From VAZQ01 sp035293945 (GTDB lineage Bacteria > Pseudomonadota > Alphaproteobacteria > Rhizobiales > Xanthobacteraceae), in contig DATGLV010000011.1 in NCBI GenBank assembly GCA_035293945.1, forward strand, positions 62,001 to 126,000: a stretch of DNA of 64,000 nt, written 5' to 3'. Within the stretch, counting starts at the first letter, position 1. Each line of letters opens with the position of its first letter. The position numbers were made by a program, and so were the translations under genes. The notes beneath the pieces were generated by a model. The model searched no databases, was not told the DNA's origin, and worked only from the letters and a program-made list of their open reading frames with translations. Below, one piece after another: positions 25,354 to 33,753 of this stretch.

Positions 25354-25746
25354 GAAATCTAGCCTGCAGCCTCGACGAAGGGCGAGCGCGCCGGGGCCCA
25401 AGGGACTTGCCAATAACCCCGATCGGAAAGCGCCGGCACCCAGGTGTTCGCAATGGTCGAGGGGCAACCTGCTTAAGTCAGCTAAGTGGCTTATAGGGGC
25501 CCGGTCGCGCTGTCAGAGCAGCCGTTACCCTCTTTTTTTTTGCAGCGCGAGGGAACCTTCGCAATCACATGGCATTCCCGTACCCGAACGGGCGAAGGGG
25601 GCTTGGCCTGCTGCCTTTCTCGTTCAAGCCCCGCACGAATGGGCGTTCTGGCGGGGCTTTTTCTTTGTCCGTTCCTTGACCGGAGGCCCTCGCCACCACC
25701 CTGCCGGAGGCAGTGGGTTCCCGGCGCCTCGAGAATCCACATCCGC
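25354..25746. other. Intergenic region containing a terminator
   Basis: About 390 bases between convergent small genes. Apart from the hairpin terminator at 25627-25664 and a run of T at about 25532-25540, nothing recognisable is present. Confidence 0.5.
25627..25664 (+). terminator. Hairpin terminator between convergent genes
   Basis: Stem AGCCCCGC (25627-25634) and GCGGGGCT (25651-25658) with a 16-base loop, followed by TTTTCTTTG. It could serve plus-strand transcripts from 25177. The other side lacks a comparable T tract. Confidence 0.65.
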
Positions 25747-26007
25747 TCAGCGACGGCAGCCTGGAAGCACGTGCCAGACCCCATCGGGCGCCCTAACGAA
25801 GCCCATGGATCGTGCGGTTGCCGCATTGGCGAAAACTTCCGGATGGTAAGCCGGATTGACGCCATCGAGGCTGCACACCACCACGAACCCGCCGCGATCG
25901 CGGCCATGGTCGTCGCGATCGGACGCCATCGCCATACCGCAAAGGATGAGTACCGACCCGATTGCAAGCGACAGACGCTTGGTTGCTACGCTCATCGTTC
26001 TGATCAT
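25747..26007 (-). CDS. Small exported protein of unknown function
   Basis: An 86-residue protein with a signal peptide (residues about 10-28, 'LSLAIGSVLILCGMAMA'). The short mature domain carries Asp/His/Arg residues ('SDRDDHGRDRGG') and two Cys ('VVVCSLDGVNPAYHPEVFAN' and the penultimate 'PGCRR'), which may form a disulphide. AGGAGA eight bases before the ATG at 26007 decides the start; longer upstream frames lack any support. The family is not recognised. The divergent region to the right holds no gene. Confidence 0.7.
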   Translation of the reverse strand: MIRTMSVATKRLSLAIGSVLILCGMAMASDRDDHGRDRGGFVVVCSLDGVNPAYHPEVFANAATARSMGFVRAPDGVWHVLPGCRR

Positions 26008-26414
26008 GGCGCAATCTCCTGGTTTTTGTTTGCTTGTTGCCGCACCAATCACGCGCAGCCGTGGCCAACATCGTCCGGTCACTTGGCATCGCGCGAGATG
26101 CACCGAAATGTACCACAAGTTGAGCTGTTGCGACATCGCGGCAAGTTTCGGGAATTCACAGCCCGTGCACACAAAAATTTTTGCTGCCTCAATTCCGTTG
26201 AAAACGACAAGAACGTTGACTCGTCTCCGAATCCAAGGTGACGGTACCAGAAGCCGTTGATGCAAGTTCCACAATCATCTTTGTGGCTCGCACGAAATCT
26301 TCAGGCCTTGCTTCAAGTCCCGCCTGTCTCGCCGTCCCAGTCTCCTGCTCAAGACCATCATCTCGTAAACACAAAGAGCAACCGCGAGAACGCGGATGCA
26401 CGGAGGACCAAGCA
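26008..26414. other. Intergenic region between divergent small genes
   Basis: About 400 bases, more AT-rich than average near 26160-26230. It should contain promoters for both the exported protein (minus) and the zinc-ribbon-like protein (plus). No RNA gene, repeat or strong hairpin was recognised. Confidence 0.4.
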
Positions 26415-26750
26415 ATGCCGCTATTCGCCTGCACCAAGTGCAATTGCGTCGAGGATACGGCGCTCAGCCACTATTGGTCGGCGCGGCTACGGCAAAAATC
26501 CGCACTATGCTCCGTCTGCGACCCGGCGCTCGGCAAGTGGCACGGCGAATTTCCGCGCGAATCCGCGCAAGGCTGGATCAGCGATCGCAATGGATTCCTG
26601 CTGGACCGGCGATCGGTCGAGCGCTGGCTCGGACAGCCGGTGGCGATGTTCGGCAAGGAGGAGCAGGAAACGGCCGCAGCAAGCAACGCGCTCCGGGCGC
26701 ATATTCTGTCGCTTGACAATCCTTCGCCCGAGAATGGCACCGCTGCGTGA
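26415..26750 (+). CDS. Small zinc-ribbon-like protein
   Basis: A 111-residue protein with two CxxC-type knuckles, 'FACTKCNCVEDTAL' and 'SALCSVCDPALGKWHGEFPR', spaced as in rubredoxin-like or zinc-ribbon folds. 'RNGFLLDRRSVERWLGQPVAMF' and a Glu/Ala-rich tail follow. GGAGG lies nine bases before the ATG at 26415. The metal (Zn or Fe) and the role are unknown. A strong hairpin 40 bases after the stop probably ends its transcript. Confidence 0.68.
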   Translation: MPLFACTKCNCVEDTALSHYWSARLRQKSALCSVCDPALGKWHGEFPRESAQGWISDRNGFLLDRRSVERWLGQPVAMFGKEEQETAAASNALRAHILSLDNPSPENGTAA

Positions 26751-26790
26751 GACTGCCTGAGCGCCGGCGACACGAAGACTGCATGATCAT

Positions 26791-26817
26791 GATCATGCCC
26801 GCATCGCGGGCATGATC
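26791..26817. terminator. Perfect 12-bp hairpin, terminator-like
   Basis: GATCATGCCCGC (26791-26802), loop ATC, then GCGGGCATGATC (26806-26817). It lies between convergent genes (26415-26750 plus and 26902-27636 minus) and would work on both strands. It lacks a long T tract, with only GTTATTGTT after it. Confidence 0.6.
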
Positions 26818-26901
26818 GTTATTGTTCCTCAGGTGGTCACCACAGCAAGAGGCGGTGGTATTTCACAAGGGGTGGCGACAGGACGCGCCTCGCCCTGTAC
26901 G

Positions 26902-27636
26902 TCACTCCTCGGAGCGGGCGACCGGCTCTTCGTACACTTCGATCTTCGGGAAGGAGAGCACCGCAGCGCCGGTGATCGCCGGCTTGACGCTTCCGGTTGT
27001 TTCCGGCTCGGCTTGCGCTGACAAATTCTCGGTGGCTGGCGCAGCCGAGCTCACGGACGGCTCGGAGGCAGGCGTCTCGGAGGCGGAGGCCTCGGACACA
27101 GGCTTCTCGAAGATAGATTTATCCGATGGCTCGGAGGCAGGCGTCGCCTCAGAGATCGAGCTCTCGGAAACCGATTTCTCAGAGATGGACGTGTCGGAAG
27201 GCTCAGAGGCAGTTGCAGCCGCTACCGCGGGTGTCGCGCTGTCCGCGGTTTCGTCCGCTTTCGCGGTCTCCTGGGGGGCCACGTTGACGATCGCGGCATG
27301 TGGGTCGTGCGCATCGTGTAGCAGCAGCGCGTCCAGGCGCGACTTGGTGAGGCAGGTCTCTGAGCCGTTATCCTCGTCGACGGCACAAATGCGGTGCGTA
27401 TCGATGTGTTGCCAGGACTCGGTCAGCGCGGCCACGGTCTCCTCGAGAAAGACGACCCGCTGCTCGAGTGTTTGCATGGTCTTGGCCGGCACGAGGACCA
27501 TCTCCTCGGCGGGCGGAGCGCTCGTCTCATCGGCGCGAACCGGCGTGGATCCGGCGAAACCGACCGCCGCAAGCAGGGCGGCGACAGCAAAGGGCCTGGC
27601 GGCGCGCAGGCTCAGGGCAGGCATCATCGTTGGCAT
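26902..27636 (-). CDS. Exported Ser/Glu-rich repeat protein
   Basis: A 244-residue exported protein of unknown function. A signal peptide (ends VRADE) is followed by a segment that may form a coiled coil ('TMQTLEQRVVFLEETVAALTESW') and a two-Cys patch ('HRICAVDEDNGSETCL'). From about residue 130 to 215 comes a low-complexity region built on repeats of the type SEPSDxSIxEKxVSE. It ends 'ITGAAVLSFPKIEVYEEP'. GGAG eight bases upstream decides ATG 27636. The repeats are also visible in DNA, so copy number could vary. No family is assigned; anchoring or a surface role is inference. Confidence 0.7.
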   Translation of the reverse strand: MPTMMPALSLRAARPFAVAALLAAVGFAGSTPVRADETSAPPAEEMVLVPAKTMQTLEQRVVFLEETVAALTESWQHIDTHRICAVDEDNGSETCLTKSRLDALLLHDAHDPHAAIVNVAPQETAKADETADSATPAVAAATASEPSDTSISEKSVSESSISEATPASEPSDKSIFEKPVSEASASETPASEPSVSSAAPATENLSAQAEPETTGSVKPAITGAAVLSFPKIEVYEEPVARSEE

Positions 27637-27916
27637 GAGGTACTCCGGTTGATACAAAACGGGACCGCTCCCTCGGATCTGCGCCAAGGTTGAACCGGGC
27701 ATCCGAAGGCCAGCAGGCGTGTGTCGAGAAGCGGCAGCCGAAGGGATCATTTGTTCCGGAAGGGGCGTCCCCCTGCCCTTCCATCCCCTCAGAGTTGATG
27801 ATGGCGGTTGGCGCTTAACGAAACCTTGCGCAATCGCGGCATTTCCGCGACCGAAGTGCGGCGCACCGCCTCGCTATAGGCCGCAAGTGTTGATCCGGAT
27901 CAATCCTGCTTTGGCA

Positions 27917-28933
27917 TTAGGCCGAAAGCTCGTCCCAGTGATCCTTGACGTACTGGGCGAGCCGCATGAGGTCGGTCAGCGCGTTGCGGGCTTCGACCTC
28001 GGTGATGGTGGTCATGGTGGCGAAGCCGGCGCTGTCATGCCAATGAACGAACGGCTGCAGCAGGCCTTCGAGCTGCGCCCCAATGAACGGAGCGGCGTTG
28101 TTGCCCATGCGCTTGATGACACGCCGGCGACCGCCGGTCGTGTTGTATTCCACCAGCACCTTGGCGGGGTCACCCATCTTCGCGGTCGCAAGCGAAAGCA
28201 GGATCGATTCGGCCGCCCCACCTGCCATCACGCAGGCGGCCAGATAATTGCCGCTGCGGTGCGTCCGGACCGCCTCGATGGCGCGCTGCGTAAAGCCGTC
28301 GCCGAAACGGGGACCGAATTCCTGCAGGGCCTGCGCCATCCGGCCCGGATCGACAAGGGGACGCTGGCTGGCATCCTTGAGCCACGTCCGGCCGAACCGC
28401 GTGATGCTGAACGTGTCGCCGGAAAACAAGCCGGCATCGGTCGCCCAGCCGCGCGGGGCAAATTCGCCGGGCCGCAGCACGCCGATCCGACAGAGCTCCC
28501 ACGCTGCGTCGTAGAATGGCTGGTAGTGCCGATCCTCGAGATCTTCGCCACTGACCGGCTCGGGCTGCATCTGCCAATAGCCCTGCACCATGTGCGGAAT
28601 CCACAGGTCGCCGCCATGGTCCTTGGCGCTCGTTTGCGGCATCGCCGCGAGGTACTTGATGAGGACCTCGAGCGCATCGTCAAAGTGCATCGCCTCGTCT
28701 TTTGACGCGGGACGGCCCGCCGGATCCGGATTGAGCATTGCGATGTCCCCCCTGGAATCGACCTCCGCCCCCTGAGTGGCGTTTATCGCCACGAAGGAAG
28801 CGAAACCGTCGAACAATTGGCGGCACGCCTGCAAGGTCTCCGGATCGAGCGCCCCGGCATCCTTGGAAGTCGCAACCAGCGGTGTGCCGTCGGTGTGCAA
28901 ACCGTGTCCCTCTCGCGGTCTTTCAATGCTCAC
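27917..28933 (-). CDS. Hypothetical protein, about 338 residues
   Basis: Unrecognised soluble protein without signal peptide or membrane segments. Visible features: 'EVLIKYLAAMPQTSAKDHGG', 'DRHYQPFYDAAWELCRIGVLRPG', and a helical C-terminal half ('NYLAACVMAGGAAESILLSL', 'EVEARNALTDLMRLAQYVKDHW'). The latter resembles helical bundles of HEPN-like or AbiV-type proteins only in general appearance, and no HEPN R-x4-H motif could be confirmed. The GTG start overlaps the stop of the upstream dehydrogenase (GTGA), so the two are coupled. The function is open. Confidence 0.7.
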   Translation of the reverse strand: MSIERPREGHGLHTDGTPLVATSKDAGALDPETLQACRQLFDGFASFVAINATQGAEVDSRGDIAMLNPDPAGRPASKDEAMHFDDALEVLIKYLAAMPQTSAKDHGGDLWIPHMVQGYWQMQPEPVSGEDLEDRHYQPFYDAAWELCRIGVLRPGEFAPRGWATDAGLFSGDTFSITRFGRTWLKDASQRPLVDPGRMAQALQEFGPRFGDGFTQRAIEAVRTHRSGNYLAACVMAGGAAESILLSLATAKMGDPAKVLVEYNTTGGRRRVIKRMGNNAAPFIGAQLEGLLQPFVHWHDSAGFATMTTITEVEARNALTDLMRLAQYVKDHWDELSA

Positions 28934-29898
28934 ATCTTGGCCGTACTGCGGCAGATATTGAGAAGCGGCCGTCCGGCCTCAAAGCGGGCCAGGTTTTCGC
29001 CAAACAGGGCCTTCTGCTGCGGGTAGCCGGACGAGCCGCCCCCGGCAACATGGGGCGAGATGATGACGTTGGGCAGCTCCCATAGCGGACTTGCCGGTGC
29101 CAGGGGCTCGGCCTCGGTCACGTCGAGCGCGGCGCCGCCAAGGCGCCCGGCCGCCAGCGCAGCTGCCAGGGCCGCACCATCGACGAGCTCGCCGCGTGCC
29201 ACATTGACCAGCAAGGCCGCGGGACGCAAGGCGGCCAGCGCGGCCGCATCAATCAGGTGGAAGCTCTCTGGCTCGGAGCTGGTACAGACCACGACGGCAT
29301 CCGCGATGGCGAAAGCCTCGACAATCCGCTCGCGGGTAAAGACCCGCTCGAAGATCTCGTCGGCGGTTGCGGCCCGGGAGACCGCGATCAGGCGCGCGTC
29401 GAAAGCCTTGGCCTTGCGGGCGACCGCGCGGCCGATTGCCCCCAGACCTACGACGCAGACCACGGCGCCCTCCAAAGTGCCGAGCTTGGCCATCATCTCG
29501 TCATGACGCCAACGCCGTGCCTGCTGGTTCCGCTGACACTCCGGCAGGCAACGACGCAGCGCCAGCAGCAAGGCGAGTGCATGCTCGGACACCATTCCGG
29601 CTTTGACCCCGGTCGAATTGGTCAGGGTCGCCGAACCCGGCAGGCCCATGCGCAAGCCGGCGTCGATGCCGGCGGAGGTGAAATGGATCCAGCGCAGAGT
29701 GTCGTCGGCGTGGCGCCGGAGCGCTTCCCCGTAGGCGGCCGAGCAGACCCGATTGCTGGTGACGAGGATTGTGGCGCTGCCGATCTCGCGCGCGATGTCG
29801 GCAGGCGAAGCGGCCAGCGCCCATTCGAGCTGCGGAAAGTCGCGCATCAGGCCGGCGATGGGCTCGGTCGGATCGAAGGGGTAGAGCACGGCTTTCAT
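28930..29898 (-). CDS. D-2-hydroxyacid dehydrogenase family protein
   Basis: NAD(P)-dependent dehydrogenase of 2-hydroxyacids. The 322 residues include the Rossmann motif 'VVCVVGLGAIGRAVARKAKAF', catalytic Arg in 'LLVNVARGELVDGAAL', Glu in 'AALDVTEAEPLAPASPLW', and His in 'NVIISPHVAGG'. All three catalytic residues are present. The protein lacks the long N-terminal extension of SerA or formate dehydrogenase. The substrate is uncertain (glyoxylate/hydroxypyruvate reductase-like is likeliest). It is the first gene of a two-gene unit with the unknown gene at 27917. It is divergent from rimO. Confidence 0.9.
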   Translation of the reverse strand: MKAVLYPFDPTEPIAGLMRDFPQLEWALAASPADIAREIGSATILVTSNRVCSAAYGEALRRHADDTLRWIHFTSAGIDAGLRMGLPGSATLTNSTGVKAGMVSEHALALLLALRRCLPECQRNQQARRWRHDEMMAKLGTLEGAVVCVVGLGAIGRAVARKAKAFDARLIAVSRAATADEIFERVFTRERIVEAFAIADAVVVCTSSEPESFHLIDAAALAALRPAALLVNVARGELVDGAALAAALAAGRLGGAALDVTEAEPLAPASPLWELPNVIISPHVAGGGSSGYPQQKALFGENLARFEAGRPLLNICRSTAKM

Positions 29899-30041
29899 CG
29901 GTCCATCATCGTGGTTCTGTCCTTGCAGCTTGCATTTCGCGGGTGCTGCGACTAGCTCGGTCCTTTGTACACCTCATGGTGCGGAGCGCGCCCTCTTGGC
30001 GCATGCCTCGATACCATGGCCGCAAGCGCATGCCGTGCATC

Positions 30042-30090
30042 CATCCTTCGAGACGGCCGGCGAGGGCGCCGGCCTCCTCAGGATGAGGAT
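30042..30090. repeat. Rhizobial intergenic palindromic repeat
   Basis: Starts CATCCTTCGAGACGGCCGG and ends CCTCCTCAGGATGAGG, with an inner stem CGGCCGGCG / CGCCGGCC. This pattern recurs between genes in Bradyrhizobium-type genomes (recalled, not searched). It lies 45 bases before rimO. Confidence 0.65.
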
Positions 30091-30134
30091 GATGCCGCGC
30101 CCGGCCCGGCTCCTCGGGACGAGGAGACCCGATT

Positions 30135-31460
30135 ATGGCCCAAACCCGAGCGCCGCGGGTGAGCTTCGTCTCGCTCGGCTGCCCTAAGGCGCTGGTCGAT
30201 TCCGAGCGCATCATCACGCGCCTGCGCGCCGAGGGCTATGAGCTCACGCGCGGCCATTCGGGCGCGGACCTCGCCATCGTCAATACCTGCGGGTTTCTCG
30301 ACAGCGCCCAGGCAGAGTCGCTCGCCGCCATCGGGGCGGCGCTCAACGAGAACGGCAAGGTGATCGTCACCGGCTGCATGGGCGCCGAGCCCGAGAAGAT
30401 CACTGCTCACTACCCGGACGTCCTCGCGGTGACCGGACCGCAGCAATATGAAAGCGTGGTCGAGGCGGTGCATCGTGCGGCGCCTCCGCAGCATGATCCG
30501 TTTCTCGATCTGATCCCACCCGAGGGCGTCAAGCTCACGCCGCGTCATTACGCATATTTGAAGATATCGGAAGGCTGCAACAATCGATGCACATTCTGCA
30601 TCATCCCGCGGCTGCGCGGCGATCTCGTCTCGCGGCCGGCCGCAGATGTGCTGGCCGAGGCGGAGCGCCTGGTGGCAGCCGGAGTGAAAGAGCTGCTGGT
30701 CATCTCGCAGGATACTTCCGCCTACGGGCTCGATCTCAAATATGCAATGACCAACCACAGGGGGCGCGAGGTCGCGACGCGGCTCGTGCCGCTCGCCGCA
30801 GCGCTTGGTGACCTCGGCGTCTGGGTACGTCTCCACTACGTCTATCCCTATCCGCACGTGGACGAGGTCATTCCCCTGATGGCGGAGGGCAAGGTGCTCC
30901 CCTATCTCGACATTCCGTTCCAGCATGCGAGCCCGGATGTTCTCAGGCGCATGAAGCGACCTGCCGCGCAGGAAAAAACGCTCGAACGCATCCATCGCTG
31001 GCGCAGCCTCTGTGGCGACCTCGCCCTCCGCTCGACCTTCATTGTCGGCTTTCCGGGCGAGACAGAAGCTGATTTCGCGCAGCTGCTGGATTGGCTCACG
31101 GAAGCGGAGCTCGACCGGGTCGGCTGCTTTCGCTACGAGCCGGTCAAGGGCGCGAGCGCCAACGATCTCGCAGAGGCCGTGCCGGATGAAGTGAAAGAAG
31201 AGCGCTGGCACCGCTTGATGCAGCACCAGCAGGCGATCTCGACACGCCGGCTCAAACGCAAGGTCGGCACTCGCCAGCACGTCATCATCGACGCGATTGG
31301 CCCGACCGTCGCCAAGGGACGCAGCAAAGGCGACGCGCCGGAGATTGACGGAACCGTCTATGTGGCGAGCCGGCGACCGTTACGGGTCGGCGAGATTGCA
31401 ACCGTCAAGATCGAGCGCACCGACGCGTATGACCTGCACGGCACCGCGGTCGGATTTTGA
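30135..31460 (+). CDS. rimO: Ribosomal protein uS12 Asp methylthiotransferase RimO
   Basis: Radical-SAM enzyme that adds a methylthio group to a conserved Asp of ribosomal protein S12. The 441 residues comprise an N-terminal UPF0004 domain binding the auxiliary cluster ('VSFVSLGCPKALVDSE', 'VNTCGFLDSAQ', 'VTGCMGAE'). The radical-SAM domain has CxxxCxxC in 'ISEGCNNRCTFCIIPRLRG'. A C-terminal TRAM domain follows ('RPLRVGEIATVKIERTDAYDL'). GAGGAG precedes the ATG. 'LGCPKALVDSE' distinguishes RimO from MiaB. It appears monocistronic, with a rhizobial repeat upstream. Confidence 0.96.
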   Translation: MAQTRAPRVSFVSLGCPKALVDSERIITRLRAEGYELTRGHSGADLAIVNTCGFLDSAQAESLAAIGAALNENGKVIVTGCMGAEPEKITAHYPDVLAVTGPQQYESVVEAVHRAAPPQHDPFLDLIPPEGVKLTPRHYAYLKISEGCNNRCTFCIIPRLRGDLVSRPAADVLAEAERLVAAGVKELLVISQDTSAYGLDLKYAMTNHRGREVATRLVPLAAALGDLGVWVRLHYVYPYPHVDEVIPLMAEGKVLPYLDIPFQHASPDVLRRMKRPAAQEKTLERIHRWRSLCGDLALRSTFIVGFPGETEADFAQLLDWLTEAELDRVGCFRYEPVKGASANDLAEAVPDEVKEERWHRLMQHQQAISTRRLKRKVGTRQHVIIDAIGPTVAKGRSKGDAPEIDGTVYVASRRPLRVGEIATVKIERTDAYDLHGTAVGF

Positions 31461-31485
31461 GGCGGAGCGTCTGCTCCAGCCCTGA

Positions 31486-33753
31486 TCATTCCCGAGGCGC
31501 GATCAGCTGATCCAGGGTGATCGGGAACTTGCGCACGCGGACGCCGGTCGCATGCCAGACGGCGTTGGCGACCGCGCCCGCCGAGCCGGTGATGCCGATC
31601 TCACCAACGCCCTTGATGCCGAGCGGGTTGACGTGGCGGTCGTGCTCCTCGACCAGAATAGTATCGACCGACGGCACGTCCGCATTCACCGGGATATGGT
31701 ACTCGGCCAAATTGGCGTTCATCGGCCGGCCCGACCGATGGTCCATGATTGCCCGCTCATGCAGGGCGAAGGAGACACCCCAGATCATCCCGCCGTTGAG
31801 CTGGCTCACCACCATGCGCGGATTGATGATGCGCCCGGCCGCGAAGGCCCCGACCAGGCGTGTTGCGCGTATCTGCGCGAGATCAGGATCGACCTTGACC
31901 TCCGCAAACACGGCGCCGTGCGCGTGCATGGCATAGTCGGACGGAGCTTCGTGGCCGGCGGCCCCGCTCGATCCGTGGCCCTCGACCTGTGCGACCCCGG
32001 CGCGCGCCAGGATATCGGCATAGCTCTCGCTGCGGCTCTCATCGTCGCGGCGGAACAGACGACCGCCGCGCGCAATCACGCCGGCATTGCCGGCCCCGAA
32101 CAGCGGCGAGCGCCGATCATTGGTGGCGAGATCGGCGAGGCGCGCGACCACATCCGCACCGGCATTGTGGATGGCGAGGCCGGCGGTCGCGGTGTGCGCC
32201 GAGCCGCCCGCGATGCCGGCATCGGGAAGGTCGGAGGTGCCGGATATGAACTCGAGGCGGTCGATGTCGAGGCCGAGCGCGTCCGCGGCGATCTGCGCCA
32301 GCGCCGTCCATGCACCCTGCCCCATGTCCTGGGCGCCGATTTCCATCACGCCGCTGCCGTCGTCACGGAGAATTGCCCTGGCGTTGCCGGCAAACATCAA
32401 AGCCGGAAATGTGGCAGTGCCGACACCCCAGCCGACCAACAATCCATCCTTGTCGCGCGTCTGCCGCGGCGCCAGCGGGCGGCGCTCCCAACCGAACCGC
32501 TCGGCGCCCTGCCGATAGCACTCACGCAAGGCCTTCGAGGAGAATGGCTTGCCGGAGATCGGCTCGACCTCGGCATAGTTCTCGAGTCGAAAGGCCAAAG
32601 GATCCATGCCGCAAGCGTCCGCCATTTCATCGATGGCGCTTTCGAGCGCGATCGAGCCCGTCGCCTCGCCGGGAGCGCGCATGAAAAGCGGAGTCCCGAT
32701 ATCGGCGCGAACGGCTTCATGCGAAGTTGCAAGCGCGCTACTTGCATAAAGCGTATGCGAGATGTCGGAGGCAGGCTCGAAGAAATCGTCGAACCCGCTC
32801 GACACCGTCTTGGTGTGGTGCTCGAGCGCGAGCAGCTTGCGGTCAGGACCGGTGCCGAGGCGCAAGCTCTGCCGCGTCGGCGCGCGGTGCCCTACCGGCC
32901 CAAACATCTGTTCCCGTCGGAGCACCAACTTGACCGGCCGCCCCACTGCGCGGGCCGCGATGACGCCGAGAACTTGCGGCCCGGAGACGAAGCCCTTGCA
33001 GCCGAAACCGCCGCCAAGAAACGGACTGCGAATATGAATGTTATCGGGCGAAATTCCGAAAATGCCGGCAAGGCGGTCCCGCGCCATGACCAAGCCTTGG
33101 CTCGGCGTATCGATCGAGAGTGTGTCTCCATCCCACGCGGCCACGATCGCATGCGGCTCCATCGGATTATGATATTGCGCGGCGGTCTCGTAGGTCTGAG
33201 CGATCTTCTTCGTAGACGCCGCAAGGCCGGCGACGACATCGCCACGATGAGCCTCGGCCGGAAAGCCGGGGCCAACCGAAGCGGGCACAAAGCTTTCTGC
33301 CGCGTCGAGCCCGACATGCACCGGCTCAACTTCATAGCGCGGTGATAGAAGCCTGGCGCCCTCGGTCGCGGCTTCAAGCGTTTCCGCAATCACGACCGCG
33401 ATCGGCTGATTGGCGTAGCGCACCCGGTCATTTTGCAGGAGATCGAGCCGGAACATGAAGAAATTTGATTTATCGTCCGGGTCCTGCGCGAGCGGCGACC
33501 GGTTCGCCGGCGTGATGACCTCGACCACGCCCGGATGCGCTTTCGCGGCGGCGACATCGAGAAAGGTGACGCGGCCGCGCGCTATGCTGCTGACCGCAAG
33601 CACTGCATAGAGCATGCCGCGCGGATGATGGTCCGCAGCATATTTGGCTGTCCCGGTCACCTTGAGCACGCCGTCCCGGCGCGTAAGTGACTGACCGATA
33701 TTCGAGCCGTGCCGGATATGGGCAGGGGCTTGCGTAAGCACGATTTCAGCCAT
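31486..33753 (-). CDS. Molybdopterin-binding subunit of aldehyde/xanthine oxidoreductase (PaoC-like)
   Basis: Large catalytic subunit (755 residues) of a xanthine-oxidase-family hydroxylase. N-terminal 'RDGVLKVTGTAKYAADHHPRG' begins the Ald_Xan_dh_C domain. Molybdopterin-binding segments 'GGGFGCKGF' and 'EIGAQDMGQGAWTALAQI' follow, and the C-terminal 'GIKGVGEIGITGSAGAVANAV' contains the active-site Glu. Length and partner subunits resemble the E. coli aldehyde oxidoreductase PaoC. The ATG at 33753 overlaps the FAD subunit stop by eight bases and has GGAG upstream, so the longer frame to 33780 is not used. The substrate, probably an aromatic aldehyde or N-heterocycle, is inference. Confidence 0.9.
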   Translation of the reverse strand: MAEIVLTQAPAHIRHGSNIGQSLTRRDGVLKVTGTAKYAADHHPRGMLYAVLAVSSIARGRVTFLDVAAAKAHPGVVEVITPANRSPLAQDPDDKSNFFMFRLDLLQNDRVRYANQPIAVVIAETLEAATEGARLLSPRYEVEPVHVGLDAAESFVPASVGPGFPAEAHRGDVVAGLAASTKKIAQTYETAAQYHNPMEPHAIVAAWDGDTLSIDTPSQGLVMARDRLAGIFGISPDNIHIRSPFLGGGFGCKGFVSGPQVLGVIAARAVGRPVKLVLRREQMFGPVGHRAPTRQSLRLGTGPDRKLLALEHHTKTVSSGFDDFFEPASDISHTLYASSALATSHEAVRADIGTPLFMRAPGEATGSIALESAIDEMADACGMDPLAFRLENYAEVEPISGKPFSSKALRECYRQGAERFGWERRPLAPRQTRDKDGLLVGWGVGTATFPALMFAGNARAILRDDGSGVMEIGAQDMGQGAWTALAQIAADALGLDIDRLEFISGTSDLPDAGIAGGSAHTATAGLAIHNAGADVVARLADLATNDRRSPLFGAGNAGVIARGGRLFRRDDESRSESYADILARAGVAQVEGHGSSGAAGHEAPSDYAMHAHGAVFAEVKVDPDLAQIRATRLVGAFAAGRIINPRMVVSQLNGGMIWGVSFALHERAIMDHRSGRPMNANLAEYHIPVNADVPSVDTILVEEHDRHVNPLGIKGVGEIGITGSAGAVANAVWHATGVRVRKFPITLDQLIAPRE

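Noticed and set aside
31552..33345. A 597-codon plus-strand frame opposite the molybdenum subunit
   Set aside because: It is antisense to a strongly conserved enzyme with MoCo motifs and shows no family of its own.
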